Notes: a model not told the origin generated them from the letters alone. 53,728 nucleotides of DNA from Candidatus Solincola quzhuomuensis (GCA_015711855.1 JACVJF010000008.1:1-53728); one strand, 5' to 3'. Counted from the first letter of the stretch, positions 1 to 10,868 are shown. Translations and numbers: made by a program.

Positions 1-248
1 ACGCCAGGCTGGCCGCCAGGCTAACTGGGTGGCGCATCGATATCCGTAGTGAATCCCAGACTAGGGATGACCGTAGGGCTTTCCTTGCCCAGGCGGGAAG
101 GGGAAGCGAAGTATGGAGGGCTTCCGGAGAGGGAGAAAGAGAGTCGGTGGCCGGTGGAGGCGAGGAGGGCGAGACTTTCTCCGGAGGAGAGGAAGACGAG
201 GACCGGGCGGAAAACGGAGGCGAAGCGGGAGATCCGGAGGAGGGATAA
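1..248 (+). CDS. nusA: Transcription termination/antitermination factor NusA, C-terminal fragment (5' truncated)
   Basis: Frame 3 translation ARLAARLTGWRIDIRSESQTRDDRRAF...DPEEG* matches the NusA KH2 C-terminus; directly upstream of infB. Not in the ORF track because the start lies outside the window. Confidence 0.85.
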   Translation, partial: ARLAARLTGWRIDIRSESQTRDDRRAFLAQAGRGSEVWRASGEGERESVAGGGEEGETFSGGEEDEDRAENGGEAGDPEEG

Positions 249-390
249 CCCAAAACAAGGCCCGTTTAAATTATCATATAAATGGTCGCGAATACGGCTC
301 GAGTATAGGTCTTCGTCCGGGTTTGGGACGTGACCCGGGGGTCAGGAAAAAAAGGGTATTAAGTGCCGAGAGCCTAGGAAGGAAGCGTAG

Positions 391-2751
391 ATGGCGGGGA
401 AAAGGGTTCATCAGCTGGCCAAGGAGCTGGGTGTGACCAGCAAGCAGCTGCTCGAGTTGCTACAGTCCATGGGCGAGAACATCCAGAACCCCCTTTCCGC
501 GGTCGACGAGAAACTGGAAAAAGCGGTAAGGCGCAAGCTGGAGAAAGTCAGTGAAAAGAAGCTCGAAAAGCCACCGGTTAAGCCCAAGGCCGGCCCTTCC
601 GACCGGAAGGAGAAGACGGCTTCGATGGAGCAAGCCCTGGTTAAATCCCTTGAGAAGGAACCTCCGGCAGGTCGAAGAGGCGTGAAGGAGGCGTCGCCTG
701 AGGCGTCGGTTAAGAAGGAGAAGAAGGAAGCGCCGCCATATCCTGAAAAGCTCCTCGCAGGAAAGGCGGCGGTCGAGGAGAGAGTAGAGGCCAAGGCAGC
801 TCCGGAGGAGAAAGAGGCTACTCCGCGCCATCCGATACGGCCAAGATCTGCCCCGGCGCGCGGCCGTCAACAGCTCTCGAGGACCAAGGGGACGACGGAA
901 GCCCCGCCGGCGCGGAGACCTATGGGCAGGGAGAGAGGGAGGCCGGTCGCGGAGAAAAGCATGCCGGAACCGGTCACCAAGCCCATGCGCAAGGCCCTGC
1001 GAGTACCCTCGGGGATTACGGTTAGGGAATTCGCCCAGAAGGTGGGAAGGACTCCGAAGGATATAATCCGCATGTTGGCTGGTCTTGGCGAGGCGGCCGA
1101 TCTCCATCACCCCGTCTCCGACGACGCCCTTCACCTCTTGGCCGAGGAGCTGGGGATCGAATTGGAAATAAAATCGAGGGGGATGGAGGAAATACCGGCG
1201 GTCGAGGACGCACCGGAATCTCTGCGACCGCGACCCCCGGTGGTCACGGTCATGGGACACGTCGATCACGGGAAGACCTCTCTCCTGGACGCCATCCGGC
1301 ACACCAACGTCACGGACAGGGAAATGGGTGGCATCACCCAACACATCGGGGCGTCGGTTGTGGAGTACCAGGGACAGCGCATAACCTTCATCGACACGCC
1401 GGGGCACGAGTCTTTCACCGCCTTGCGTGCCAGAGGCGCCAAGGTCACCGACATAGCCGTGCTGGTGGTGGCGGCCGACGACGGGGTCATGCCCCAGACC
1501 ATAGAGGCCATCGATCACGCCCGTGCTGCGGGCGTGCCCATCCTAGTGGCGGTGAACAAGATTGACAAACCGGAAGCCAACCCCACGCGGGTCCGCCAGC
1601 AGCTCACGGAGTTCAACCTGGTTCCCGAGGAATGGGGCGGGGATACCGTCTTCGTGGACGTTTCCGCCAAACAGGGGACCAATCTGGATCACCTCCTGGA
1701 GATGGTTCTCCTCCTGGGGGAGATACACGACCTCAAGGCCAACCCGGATGCCCCCGCCACCGGGTTCATAATCGAAGCCCGGCTGGACAAAGGAAGAGGC
1801 CCGGTGGCCACGGTGCTGGTGAAGCGGGGAACCCTCCGCAGAGGTGACGTTCTGGTGGCGGGCAAGGCCTACGGTAAGGTCAGGGCGCTTATCGACGACC
1901 GAGGGCGACAGGTGGACCAAGCGGGCCCTTCCACGCCCGTGGAGGTCCTGGGACTGAACATGGTGCCCGAGGCGGGGGATGAGTTCATGGTGATGGATGA
2001 CGAGAGAAAGGCCCGAGCGCTCGTGGAATCCAGGCTGGAACGCGAGAGGGCGGAGGCGGAATCCCGTCCGGTGCGGAAGTTGACCCTGGAAGATCTGTTC
2101 CGGCAGATCCAGGAAGGAGAGGTCCAGGAGTTCAACCTCATCATCAAGGGCGACACGCAGGGTTCCGTAGAGGCGGTAAGGGATTCCGTCCTGAAGCTTA
2201 AGGTGGGGGACATCACCGTCAATATAATCCATTCCGGGGTAGGAGCCATAAACGAGAACGACGTCATGCTGGCCAAGGCGTCGGAGGCCATAATTGTGGG
2301 TTTCAACGTGCGCCCCGATTCCAAGACCCAGGAAATGGCCAATCGGGAAAAAGTGGATATAAGGACCTATCGGGTCATATACCAACTGCTGGAGGACATC
2401 CAAGCCGCCCTGGAGGGCATGCTCAAACCGGAGTTCGAGGAGGTCAGGACGGGCCTTCTGGAGGTGCGGGCGGTGTTCCGCATCCCTCGGCAGGGCGTGG
2501 TGGCCGGTGCCCTGGTCAAGGAGGGGGAGATAACCCGCAACTCAAGGGTCCGGTTGTTGCGGGACGGAGCCATCATTTACGAGGGGAACGTCGCCTCGCT
2601 GCGCCGATTCAAGGACGACGTGAGATCCGTTTCCGCCGGTTACGAATGCGGGGTAGGTCTGGAGAACTTCCAGGACATAAAGGAAGGTGACCTAATAGAG
2701 GTGATCGAGACGCGGGAGAAGTCACGGGGAGAGGAGACGCCGCCGTCCTGA
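391..2751 (+). CDS. infB: Translation initiation factor IF-2
   Basis: [45 protein letters not shown]-motifs; K/E/P-rich N-terminal extension. Confidence 0.98.
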   Translation: MAGKRVHQLAKELGVTSKQLLELLQSMGENIQNPLSAVDEKLEKAVRRKLEKVSEKKLEKPPVKPKAGPSDRKEKTASMEQALVKSLEKEPPAGRRGVKEASPEASVKKEKKEAPPYPEKLLAGKAAVEERVEAKAAPEEKEATPRHPIRPRSAPARGRQQLSRTKGTTEAPPARRPMGRERGRPVAEKSMPEPVTKPMRKALRVPSGITVREFAQKVGRTPKDIIRMLAGLGEAADLHHPVSDDALHLLAEELGIELEIKSRGMEEIPAVEDAPESLRPRPPVVTVMGHVDHGKTSLLDAIRHTNVTDREMGGITQHIGASVVEYQGQRITFIDTPGHESFTALRARGAKVTDIAVLVVAADDGVMPQTIEAIDHARAAGVPILVAVNKIDKPEANPTRVRQQLTEFNLVPEEWGGDTVFVDVSAKQGTNLDHLLEMVLLLGEIHDLKANPDAPATGFIIEARLDKGRGPVATVLVKRGTLRRGDVLVAGKAYGKVRALIDDRGRQVDQAGPSTPVEVLGLNMVPEAGDEFMVMDDERKARALVESRLERERAEAESRPVRKLTLEDLFRQIQEGEVQEFNLIIKGDTQGSVEAVRDSVLKLKVGDITVNIIHSGVGAINENDVMLAKASEAIIVGFNVRPDSKTQEMANREKVDIRTYRVIYQLLEDIQAALEGMLKPEFEEVRTGLLEVRAVFRIPRQGVVAGALVKEGEITRNSRVRLLRDGAIIYEGNVASLRRFKDDVRSVSAGYECGVGLENFQDIKEGDLIEVIETREKSRGEETPPS

Positions 2752-2764
2752 GGAGGTCGCCGCC

Positions 2765-3052
2765 ATGTACGTCGGGGCTCTGAGACTGGAACTGTACCTT
2801 CCGCAGTGCCGTAACCTTAAGGAGAAGAGGCAGGTCATAAAGAGCATCATCGACCGCACGCGCAGCCGCTTCAACGTGGCCGTGGCCGAGGTGGATAACC
2901 ACGACCTCTGGCAGCTCTGCAGCCTGGGGATCACCTGCGTGAGCAACAGCGAATACAATGCCAGGGAGACTCTCAATCGCGTGGACCGCAGCGTAAGGGC
3001 ACTGGGAAAGGCGGAGGTTCTGGACTCTCCCATCACCATATTCACCCCCTGA
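2765..3052 (+). CDS. ylxP: DUF503 family protein (YlxP-like)
   Basis: MYVGALRLELYLPQCRNLKEKRQVIKSIIDRTRSRFNVAVAEVD, typical DUF503, between infB and rbfA. Confidence 0.85.
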   Translation: MYVGALRLELYLPQCRNLKEKRQVIKSIIDRTRSRFNVAVAEVDNHDLWQLCSLGITCVSNSEYNARETLNRVDRSVRALGKAEVLDSPITIFTP

Positions 3053-3088
3053 TCTCCTCCAAGGCGAAGTTTCGCGAGGTGACCGCCC

Positions 3089-3445
3089 ATGATCCCGGAG
3101 CGCATGAAGAGGGTCAACGAGGCCTGCAAGGAAGCTCTGGGGGAGATACTCCACTCGGAGATGAAGGATCCCCGGGTGGGGTTCGTCACCGTCACCCGAG
3201 TGGAGGTATCCCCGGATCTCAGGGTGGCCCAGGTTTGGGTCAGCTTCCTGGGGTCGGAGGAGGACTCCGAATCCTCGCTGCGGGCACTGGAGAAAGCCAG
3301 GGGTTTCCTGAGGCGGGAGCTGGGCAAGAGGGTGAGGCTTCGTTACACTCCGAAGCTGATCCTGCACCGGGACAGGGGTGCGGAGACCAGCCAGAAGGTC
3401 CAGTTCATACTCCACGATCTGGAAGAAAAGGAGCCCGGCGTTTGA
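3089..3445 (+). CDS. rbfA: Ribosome-binding factor A
   Basis: RMKRVNEACKEALGEILHSEMKDPRVGFVTVTRVEVSPDLRVAQVWVS; operon context. Confidence 0.95.
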   Translation: MIPERMKRVNEACKEALGEILHSEMKDPRVGFVTVTRVEVSPDLRVAQVWVSFLGSEEDSESSLRALEKARGFLRRELGKRVRLRYTPKLILHRDRGAETSQKVQFILHDLEEKEPGV

Positions 3446-3659
3446 ACGAGGAGGCATCTCGGGCCCTGTGGTGGACCGGTGACCGAATTGGGCGGCGGGT
3501 TTCCGGAATGCCCGGAACGATCCCGACCGGGCATAAGGGAGGAAAGCCAAGACCCGGTTCCTTGACCGGAGGAGACCGCATCCATAAACATTTATGGGGC
3601 GAGGCAATCTTTTAGAGAAGCCAAGAAGCGACAAAGCAGGCCGGAGGAGATGAGGCAGC

Positions 3660-4631
3660 GTGGAAAGCCAACTGCAGGCGGTCATAGATGCCTTGGAATC
3701 CGCCGAATCCTTGGCGTTAACTTCCCATGTGAATCCCGACGGTGACGGGGTGGGATCCCTTCTGGCCCTCGCCCTGGTGCTCGAACGAAGGGGGAAGGAG
3801 GTATTCGCCTCCCTACCGGAGCCCGCCCAGTACCCTCCCCAGTACCTCTTTTTACCCGGTAGAGACCTTCTCTCTTCCCCGGATGAAATACCGCACGGAC
3901 CAAAGCTTTTCGTGGCCCTGGACTGCAGCAACTTGGACAGGCTGGGAAAATTGAGGGAGAAGGCGGAAGGGGCCGCCGTGCTGGTGAACGTGGACCACCA
4001 CGAGGACAATCGTCGTTTCGCCCACATAAACTTGGTGGATTCTCGGGCTTCCTCTACCTCGGAGTTGATTTATAAACTCATACGCCGTTCGGGATGGGAG
4101 ATGGACGCCCAGGTTGCCACCTGCCTTTATACGGGGCTGGTTACCGACACCGGTCGCTTCCAACACCGCAACACGGGACCGGAGGCGCTGGCCGTCGCCT
4201 CGCAGCTGGCCGCGGCGGGCGCCGACTTGGAACTTATTTCCAAGGAGGTCTACGAAAGCCAGTCCCTGGGCTATACGCGTCTTCTGGGGAGAGCTCTGCA
4301 GCGCGTTCAGGTCTTAGAGGACCTCGGACTGGTGTACAGCTACGTCACCCAGGAAGACCTGATGGAGACCGGGGCCACCCTTCCCGAGACGGAAGACCTC
4401 ATCGACCACCTGCGCACGGTGAGGGGAACGAGGATAGCGGTACTGTTCAAAGAACTGGAGAACGGGAAGATACGCGTCAGCCTCCGTTCCCGGGACGGCG
4501 TGGAGGTAGGGCCGGTGGCCAGGCTGCTGGGAGGCGGCGGACACGCCAACGCCGCCGGGTATACTTCGGACAAGGACCTTTCAGGAAGTCTTTCCCAGCT
4601 TCTGGAAACGCTGCGTAATACCCATGGCTGA
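3660..4631 (+). CDS. nrnA: DHH/DHHA1 phosphoesterase (NrnA-like oligoribonuclease / pAp or pApA phosphatase)
   Basis: SHVNPDGDGVGSLLAL, VNVDHHEDN, GGGGHANAAGY motifs; GTG start. Confidence 0.9.
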   Translation: MESQLQAVIDALESAESLALTSHVNPDGDGVGSLLALALVLERRGKEVFASLPEPAQYPPQYLFLPGRDLLSSPDEIPHGPKLFVALDCSNLDRLGKLREKAEGAAVLVNVDHHEDNRRFAHINLVDSRASSTSELIYKLIRRSGWEMDAQVATCLYTGLVTDTGRFQHRNTGPEALAVASQLAAAGADLELISKEVYESQSLGYTRLLGRALQRVQVLEDLGLVYSYVTQEDLMETGATLPETEDLIDHLRTVRGTRIAVLFKELENGKIRVSLRSRDGVEVGPVARLLGGGGHANAAGYTSDKDLSGSLSQLLETLRNTHG

Positions 4632-5538
4632 TGCGTCACCCAGCGGAATGATTCTTCTGGACAAACCTCCCGGGCCCACTTCGCACGACATGGTGGACGA
4701 GATAAGGCGGATCTCGGGTGCTTATCGGGTAGGTCACGGCGGTACCCTGGACCCCTCCGCTTCGGGGCTCTTGGTCATCCTGGTGGGATCGTCGACACGG
4801 CTTCTCCCCTTCCTCCCCAGCGACCCCAAGGTTTATGAGGGAACGGTCGTGCTCGGCCTGAGCACGGACACCCTGGATCTGATGGGTAGGGTGGTCTCGC
4901 GCGCCCCTTTCCGCGGGGGCGTGGAGGAAGTGAGGGAGGCCCTGGAGTCCTTGGTCGGCGAACTGGAGCAGGTGCCGCCCATGTACTCGGCCGCCAAGCA
5001 CAGGGGAAAACCGCTTTACGTATACGCTCGGAGGGGGCAGGAGGTACCGAGAAAAGCGCGGAAAATACGCGTCTATCGGGCGGAGATGACCGCTTTTCGC
5101 CGTCGGCGAGAGGAAGCTGAAGTCGATTTTCGGATATGGTGTTCTCCCGGTACCTACGTTCGGGAACTGGCCCAGCGCCTAGGGGAGAAGCTGGGATGCG
5201 GTGGCGCCCTCTCCCGCCTGCGTCGCATCTCCTCAGGGCCCTTCCGCGTGGAGGAGGCCGTTACCCCTGAGGAGCTGCGCCACCGTTGGAAGGGCGGAGA
5301 AAGCCCCCTGCTGCCGCCCCTGGAGGCCTTACGCGGATTGCCCATTGTCGAGGTCAGGGAGGAATGGGCTCGGATGGCCAGAAACGGAGCGCCCCTGGCC
5401 CCCCATATGTTGATCTCGGAGTGGAGGATCGGGTCGCCCGGGGACCTGGTGGCCGTCACCCAAGGAGGAAATCTGGTGGGCGTCTTTGAGGTCACGGGCG
5501 AAACCCCACACCTGAAGGCCAGGCGCATAATATTATAG
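4624..5538 (+). CDS. truB: tRNA pseudouridine(55) synthase
   Basis: GMILLDKPPGPTSHDMV, GHGGTLDPSASGLLVI motifs. Confidence 0.97.
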   Translation: MADASPSGMILLDKPPGPTSHDMVDEIRRISGAYRVGHGGTLDPSASGLLVILVGSSTRLLPFLPSDPKVYEGTVVLGLSTDTLDLMGRVVSRAPFRGGVEEVREALESLVGELEQVPPMYSAAKHRGKPLYVYARRGQEVPRKARKIRVYRAEMTAFRRRREEAEVDFRIWCSPGTYVRELAQRLGEKLGCGGALSRLRRISSGPFRVEEAVTPEELRHRWKGGESPLLPPLEALRGLPIVEVREEWARMARNGAPLAPHMLISEWRIGSPGDLVAVTQGGNLVGVFEVTGETPHLKARRIIL

Positions 5539-5747
5539 GAAGGTCATTGGGACCTCAGGAAAGGAAACGGCCATGGAGATAATTCCCGGCTTGGAGGCCA
5601 TTCCCGGGGATATCGGGGAGACGGTGGTGACCATCGGCATTATAGGAAGGTCATTGGGACCTCAGGAAAGGAAACGGCCATGGAGATAATTCCCGGCTTG
5701 GAGGCCATTCCCGGGGATATCGGGGAGACGGTGGTGACCATCGGCAT
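5532..5747 (+). repeat. Perfect tandem duplication, period 107 bp (5532-5640 identical to 5639-5747)
   Basis: 'attataggaaggtcattgggacctcaggaaaggaaacggccatggagataattcccgg...gaccatcggcat' occurs twice back to back; it contains the truB stop and the ribF RBS/start. Confidence 0.98.
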
Positions 5748-6621
5748 GTTCGACGGGGTACACCTGGGACACCGCCGGATCATACACATGGCCCACGAGG
5801 AGGCCAGGAGTCTCGGTTTGCGCTGCGTGGTCTTCACCTTCGACCACCATCCCCTGGAGGTGCTGAGGCCGGGGAACCATCCCAAGCTGCTCTCCTCGGG
5901 CGCCCAGAAACTCCGTCTCCTGGAGGAGATGGACGTGGACATGGTCCTTGTGGCTCACTTCGACAGGAGTTTTGCGGAGATTACCGCCGAGGAGTTCGTG
6001 TCCCGTCTCCTGGCGGAGCGGCTGCACGCCCGGGAAGTGGTCTTGGGAGAGAACTTCCGCTTCGGGAAGGGAGGCCAGGGGGATATCGCCCTTCTCGTCT
6101 CCCTGGGAGCCCATTACGGGATAGGGGTGACTCCGGTTCCTCTCCTCCGGGTGGATGGCGAGGTGATCTCCAGTACCGCCATCCGCAGAATGGTGGAGGA
6201 GGGAAAGGTGGAGGAGGCCGCCCGGCGCCTGGGATGGTTCTACCTCTTGGAGGGCGTGGTGGTGCGCGGGGAGGGAAGGGGCAGGAGGCTGGGGTTTCCC
6301 ACGGCCAACCTCGAGGTTCACGACGAACGTTGCATCCCCGCCGACGGGGTTTATGCCGGCGAGGCACACCTGGGGGGAAAGGCTTTGCCCGCCGTGAGCT
6401 ACATAGGTAGAGCCCCCACCTTCGAATCCGGCCAGGCGAGAAGGAGGATAGAAGTGCACATACCGGGTTGGGAAGGCGGGGACCTTTACCAACGTTACCT
6501 GGGGATATCCTTCCGCAGGAGGCTGCGCGGGGATATGGTCTTCGGCTCGCCGCAGGAGCTCAAGGAGCAGATAACGCGGGACATAGAAGAGGTTTTGAGG
6601 GAGATCCCCAAGAAGTGCTGA
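5680..6621 (+). CDS. ribF: Bifunctional riboflavin kinase / FAD synthetase
   Basis: VVTIGMFDGVHLGHRRII, FDHHPLEVL, GRRLGFPTANLE motifs. Confidence 0.96.
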   Translation: MEIIPGLEAIPGDIGETVVTIGMFDGVHLGHRRIIHMAHEEARSLGLRCVVFTFDHHPLEVLRPGNHPKLLSSGAQKLRLLEEMDVDMVLVAHFDRSFAEITAEEFVSRLLAERLHAREVVLGENFRFGKGGQGDIALLVSLGAHYGIGVTPVPLLRVDGEVISSTAIRRMVEEGKVEEAARRLGWFYLLEGVVVRGEGRGRRLGFPTANLEVHDERCIPADGVYAGEAHLGGKALPAVSYIGRAPTFESGQARRRIEVHIPGWEGGDLYQRYLGISFRRRLRGDMVFGSPQELKEQITRDIEEVLREIPKKC

Positions 6622-6701
6622 AACTTCCTTTTTTTTGACAAGCTCCGCTTCCTCGGCCTAATGAAACCCACACGCCGGGCGAACAGCCTTCGGATACTCG
6701 A

Positions 6702-6730
6702 TTTACCCCCGTCATCCGCTGTGCTATCAT
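6702..6730 (+). promoter_or_regulatory. Putative housekeeping-sigma promoter for rpsO (TTTACC-N17-TATCAT)
   Basis: -35 TTTACC 6702-6707, 17-bp spacer, -10 TATCAT 6725-6730. Confidence 0.5.
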
Positions 6731-6758
6731 CGATGGGAAGACGTGGAAAGAGGATGCT

Positions 6759-6835
6759 GGGCGACCTAGGTCGCCCTAACCTGGGCCTAGGCAGGGCGGT
6801 TGCCGCCCCCTGCTTGGGTCTATGGGGATCAAGGA
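6759..6835 (+). promoter_or_regulatory. Structured rpsO leader (18-bp palindrome plus second GC-rich hairpin), candidate S15 autoregulatory element
   Basis: GGGCGACCTAGGTCGCCC at 6759-6776 is a perfect palindrome; then GCAGGGCGG-TTG-CCGCCCCCTGC; then SD aaggaggtga before rpsO. Confidence 0.45.
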
Positions 6836-6845
6836 GGTGAAAGGC

Positions 6846-7115
6846 ATGACCCTCTCAAGGGAGGAGAAGCAGTCTATTATCGGGGAATTTCGAACCCACG
6901 ACAAGGACACGGGTTCCGCGGAAGTCCAGATCGCTCTTCTGACCAAGCGAATCGACGAACTCACCGAGCACCTCAAGGTGCACAAAAAGGACCACCATTC
7001 CCGACGCGGTTTGCTCAAGATGGTGGGAAAGAGGAGAAGGCTACTCAATTACCTGAAGCAGAAGGACGTTGAGCGGTACCGGCAGCTCATCGAGAGGCTC
7101 GGCCTGCGGAGGTAG
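6846..7115 (+). CDS. rpsO: 30S ribosomal protein S15
   Basis: [82 protein letters not shown] upstream of 6846. Confidence 0.97.
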   Translation: MTLSREEKQSIIGEFRTHDKDTGSAEVQIALLTKRIDELTEHLKVHKKDHHSRRGLLKMVGKRRRLLNYLKQKDVERYRQLIERLGLRR

Positions 7116-7173
7116 CCTACCTTCCTCGCAGCTTGCGTACGGAAATGTTTAAGGGATTGGAGATGATAAAGGA

Positions 7174-9471
7174 ATGACCGAAGGACAAGTAAGGAGGTTC
7201 TCGACCGAGGTCTTCGGTAAGACCATCGAGTTCGAGGTGGGGAAGCTGGCCACCCTGGCCGACGGCGCTGTGGTTATATCCTGCGGAGGGACGGACATCC
7301 TGGTCACGGCCATGGGATCCAAGAACGAGGTGGACCGGGATTTCTTCCCCCTGGTGGTTGACGTAGAGGAGAGGATGTACGCCGCGGGTAAGATTCCCGG
7401 CGGTTTCTTCCGACGCGAAGGGCGCCCTTCGGAGAAGTCCATCCTCACCGCGCGACTGATAGACCGTCCCCTGCGGCCCAACTTCCCGGAGGGGATGCGC
7501 ATCGAGGTCCAGGTCATAGCCACCATCCTGTCCGTGGACCAAATCAACCATCCCGACGTGCTGGCCGTGAACGGAGCGTCGGCGGCCCTTTGCATTTCGG
7601 ACATACCCTTCAACGGACCGGTGGGCGCGGTAAGGGTAGGACTTTTCCCCGAGGGGCTGGCCATAAACCCCACCATACCGGAGATGGAAAGGAGCAGTTT
7701 GGACCTGGTGGTGGCCGGCGTGCTCAACCCGGAGAGTAACGAGGTGGACATAATCATGGTGGAGGCCGGGGCTTCCCAGGTGTCCGAAGCCGACCTGGTG
7801 GACGCCCTGGAATTCTCCAAGCAGGGCATCCGGGAGATGATCCGCATCCAGCAGCAGATGGCGCAGGAGGTGGGAAAACCCAAGCGGGAGGTCAACCTGC
7901 GCAAGTTCGATTTCGAGGCCGTGGAGAATCGTTTCCCGGAGATGAGGGAGAAGGTGGGAAGGCTACTCCACGATATCGCTCGCAACCAGCTGGACAAGCC
8001 GGAAAGGGACAAGGCCCTGGAAAACCTGCAGAACGAGTTCGTCTTGGCCGCTGAGATCGAGGGCACCACCGAGGAATTCCTCGCTTCCCTCAAGGAGTAT
8101 TTCGACCGACTGGTGGGAAAGACCATACGCCGCATGATCGTGGAGGAGGACCTGCGCGTGGACGGCAGGCGCCCGGAGGAGATCCGGCCTATAACCTGCG
8201 AGGTGGGTTTGGTCTCCCGTACCCACGGCTCGGGCCTCTTCGCCAGAGGACTCACCCAGGTGCTCACCCTGCTCACTTTGGGACCCATAAGCGACATGCA
8301 GCGCATAGACGACCTCTCTCCCGAGGAGAGCAAGCGTTTCATGCACCACTATAATTTCCCGCCATTCTGTGTGGGCGAGACGGGCATTCTCCGCGGGCCT
8401 CGCCGCAGGGAAATAGGACATGGGGCCTTGGCCGAAAGGGCATTGGTCACTCTCATACCGGACGAGGAAGTTTTTCCCTATACCATACGACTGGTATCAG
8501 AGGTGCTCTCCTCCAACGGTTCCACCTCCATGGCCTCGGTGTGCGCTTCCAGCCTGGCCCTCATGGACGCCGGGGTACCGCTGAAGGACAAGAAGGCCGT
8601 GGGGGGCATAGCCATGGGCCTGATAAAGGAGGAGGACCGGACGGTGGTCCTCACCGACATCCAGGGGATAGAGGACAAGTATGGGGACATGGACTTCAAG
8701 GTGGCCGGGACCGAGGACGGGGTCACCGCCCTCCAGATGGACATGAAGATTCCCGGCATCAGGGTGGAGACGCTGGAGAGGGCTTTGGAGCAAGCGCGTG
8801 AGGCCCGCATGTACGTGCTCAGAAAGATAAAGGAGACCATACCGGAGCCCAGGGCGGAGCTTTCGCCTTATGCTCCGCGGGTCATCGCCTTCGAGGTGCC
8901 CGTGGACAAGATACGCGAGGTCATCGGCCCCGGCGGGAAGGTCATCCACCGCATCGTGGCCGAGCACGACGTGGAGCTGGACATAGAGGACGACGGCCGG
9001 GTCTTCATAACCGCCAAGGACCTGGCCAGCGCCGAGGCGGCCAAACGCATGGTGGAGCAGATAATCCGGGAGGCGCAGCCCGGGGAACAGTACGAGGGCA
9101 CGGTGACCAGGACCACGAGCTTCGGTGCCTTCGTGGAATACCTTCCGGGCAAGGAAGGGCTCATACACATCTCCAAGCTCTCCGATCGCCATGTTTCCAG
9201 GGTTGAGGACGTGCTAAACGTGGGAGACAAGGTGAAGGTGGAGGTAATGGAGATCGACAAGCTGGGGCGGGTGAACCTGAGGGGCATCGGGCTTCAGGTC
9301 CCGGAGGGAGGCGAGGAGGCAAACGTCGCTCGTGAGGAAAGACGATCCAAAAGCGTCAAAGACCCCCGCCAGCAGCAGCGTTACGCCTCCGGCGCTCCCG
9401 GAAGACCGGGAGGACGGGAAAAGGGGAGAGGCGACACCAACCGTTTCAGGCAGGACAGGAGAAACTGGTAA
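7174..9471 (+). CDS. pnp: Polyribonucleotide nucleotidyltransferase
   Basis: RNase PH, KH ([15 protein letters not shown]) and S1 ([27 protein letters not shown]) motifs; follows rpsO. Confidence 0.97.
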   Translation: MTEGQVRRFSTEVFGKTIEFEVGKLATLADGAVVISCGGTDILVTAMGSKNEVDRDFFPLVVDVEERMYAAGKIPGGFFRREGRPSEKSILTARLIDRPLRPNFPEGMRIEVQVIATILSVDQINHPDVLAVNGASAALCISDIPFNGPVGAVRVGLFPEGLAINPTIPEMERSSLDLVVAGVLNPESNEVDIIMVEAGASQVSEADLVDALEFSKQGIREMIRIQQQMAQEVGKPKREVNLRKFDFEAVENRFPEMREKVGRLLHDIARNQLDKPERDKALENLQNEFVLAAEIEGTTEEFLASLKEYFDRLVGKTIRRMIVEEDLRVDGRRPEEIRPITCEVGLVSRTHGSGLFARGLTQVLTLLTLGPISDMQRIDDLSPEESKRFMHHYNFPPFCVGETGILRGPRRREIGHGALAERALVTLIPDEEVFPYTIRLVSEVLSSNGSTSMASVCASSLALMDAGVPLKDKKAVGGIAMGLIKEEDRTVVLTDIQGIEDKYGDMDFKVAGTEDGVTALQMDMKIPGIRVETLERALEQAREARMYVLRKIKETIPEPRAELSPYAPRVIAFEVPVDKIREVIGPGGKVIHRIVAEHDVELDIEDDGRVFITAKDLASAEAAKRMVEQIIREAQPGEQYEGTVTRTTSFGAFVEYLPGKEGLIHISKLSDRHVSRVEDVLNVGDKVKVEVMEIDKLGRVNLRGIGLQVPEGGEEANVAREERRSKSVKDPRQQQRYASGAPGRPGGREKGRGDTNRFRQDRRNW

Positions 9472-9486
9472 AGGGCCTCCTCCTCC

Positions 9487-10752
9487 ATGAAAAAAGACGA
9501 GTTTCTGCGCACGGAAAACACCAATGGGATCCGGATCCTGACCGAGCGCATGCCCAACCTCCGGAGCGTGACCACGGGCTTCTGGGTAGGCGTGGGGTCC
9601 CGTGACGAACCCCAGGAGCTTTCGGGGATAAGTCATTTCATCGAACACCTACTCTTCAAGGGCACGGAGACGCGCTCCGCCCGGCGTATAGCCGAGGAAT
9701 TCGACGCTATGGGGGGCGAGCTCAACGCCTTCTCGGCCAAGGAATACACCTGCTACTATGCCAAAGTTCTTGACGAGAACATCGAGAAGTGCCTGGAGAT
9801 CATGGTGGATATGATCCTCCACTCGGTCATGTCCCCCAAGGACGTGGATGCCGAGAGAAAGGTCATCCTGGAGGAGATCGCCATGCACGAGGACTCCCCC
9901 GACGACATCATCCACGACCTTTTCGTTTCCGCCCTTTGGGAGTCCCACCCCCTTGGCCAGAGCGTCCTCGGGAACCAGACCGCGATACGAACCCTCACCA
10001 GCGAGGACATACGTTCCTTCTTCAGGCGTTTCTACTATCCGGAAAACATCGTGGTGGCGGTGGCCGGAAACGCCGAACACGAGCGTATCGTGGATCTGGT
10101 GAACGGGCTCATGGGCTTTGACGGGCAAAGGGAGAGGCATATACGCCATTGCATGGTCCCGGAGATAAGGCCCCATACGGTTGTCTACGACCGCCCCACG
10201 GAGCAGGCTCACATCGTTTTGGGAACACAGGGCCTATCCCGAAGACACCCCGCCCGTTTCGCCCTCGCCGTGCTCGACAACATACTGGGTGGGGGAATGA
10301 GTTCCAGGCTTTTCCAGAAGATTCGCGAGGAAAGGTCGCTGGCCTATTCCATATTCTCCTATCACTCCATGTACGTGGAAACGGGGCTGGTGGCGGTCTA
10401 CGCTGGAACCAGTCCACAGAACGCTTCCGCGGTGATGGAGCTGATCAAGGAGGAGATCGAGCTTCTCCTGGAGAGGGGGGTTACCGAGGACGAGCTCCAG
10501 AGGGCCAAGGGCCATATCAAGGGAAGCCTAGTGCTGAGCCTGGAGGACAGCGGAAGCCGCATGACGAGGTTGGGCAAAGCGGAGGTATGCGGCGGCGAGA
10601 TCCTTACCCTGGATGAGCTCATCCGCAGGGTGGACGAGGTAACCGCGGAGGACGTCCTTAGGGTGGCCAAGGAGGTTTTCGGGAGTCGGCGCATGGTGGC
10701 CGTGTTGATAGGTCCCTTCGGAGATCACGATATCCAAGGGCATCTTTTCTAG
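9487..10752 (+). CDS. M16 family zinc peptidase (insulinase/processing-peptidase-like)
   Basis: HFIEHLLFKGT (HxxEH), downstream Glu region; follows pnp as in many bacteria. Confidence 0.92.
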   Translation: MKKDEFLRTENTNGIRILTERMPNLRSVTTGFWVGVGSRDEPQELSGISHFIEHLLFKGTETRSARRIAEEFDAMGGELNAFSAKEYTCYYAKVLDENIEKCLEIMVDMILHSVMSPKDVDAERKVILEEIAMHEDSPDDIIHDLFVSALWESHPLGQSVLGNQTAIRTLTSEDIRSFFRRFYYPENIVVAVAGNAEHERIVDLVNGLMGFDGQRERHIRHCMVPEIRPHTVVYDRPTEQAHIVLGTQGLSRRHPARFALAVLDNILGGGMSSRLFQKIREERSLAYSIFSYHSMYVETGLVAVYAGTSPQNASAVMELIKEEIELLLERGVTEDELQRAKGHIKGSLVLSLEDSGSRMTRLGKAEVCGGEILTLDELIRRVDEVTAEDVLRVAKEVFGSRRMVAVLIGPFGDHDIQGHLF

Positions 10753-10868
10753 TACATGCAGGAGACACGCGACCGGTATTCGTCTTTCGACGCAAGGGTT
10801 CGGCAGTTACGGGAATGTTCGACGGCCGCACGGATGAAAACCTGTCTCCGAGATGGGGGTGAAAAGAA

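Noticed and set aside
49-436. ORFs 49-333 and 113-436 upstream of infB
   Set aside because: They are out of frame with the recognisable NusA C-terminus (frame 3, stop 246-248) and have low-complexity R/G/E sequences; not YlxR.
3079-3615. 178-aa ORF overlapping rbfA
   Set aside because: It is a shifted reading of rbfA plus the spacer; Gly/Pro-rich with no family resemblance.
2609-4027. 472-aa minus-strand ORF (and similar long antisense ORFs at 460-1518, 7149-8342, 12257-13624, 25638-26756)
   Set aside because: They lie antisense to well-supported genes, have R/P/S/H/G-rich non-family sequences, and are expected from GC-rich codon bias.
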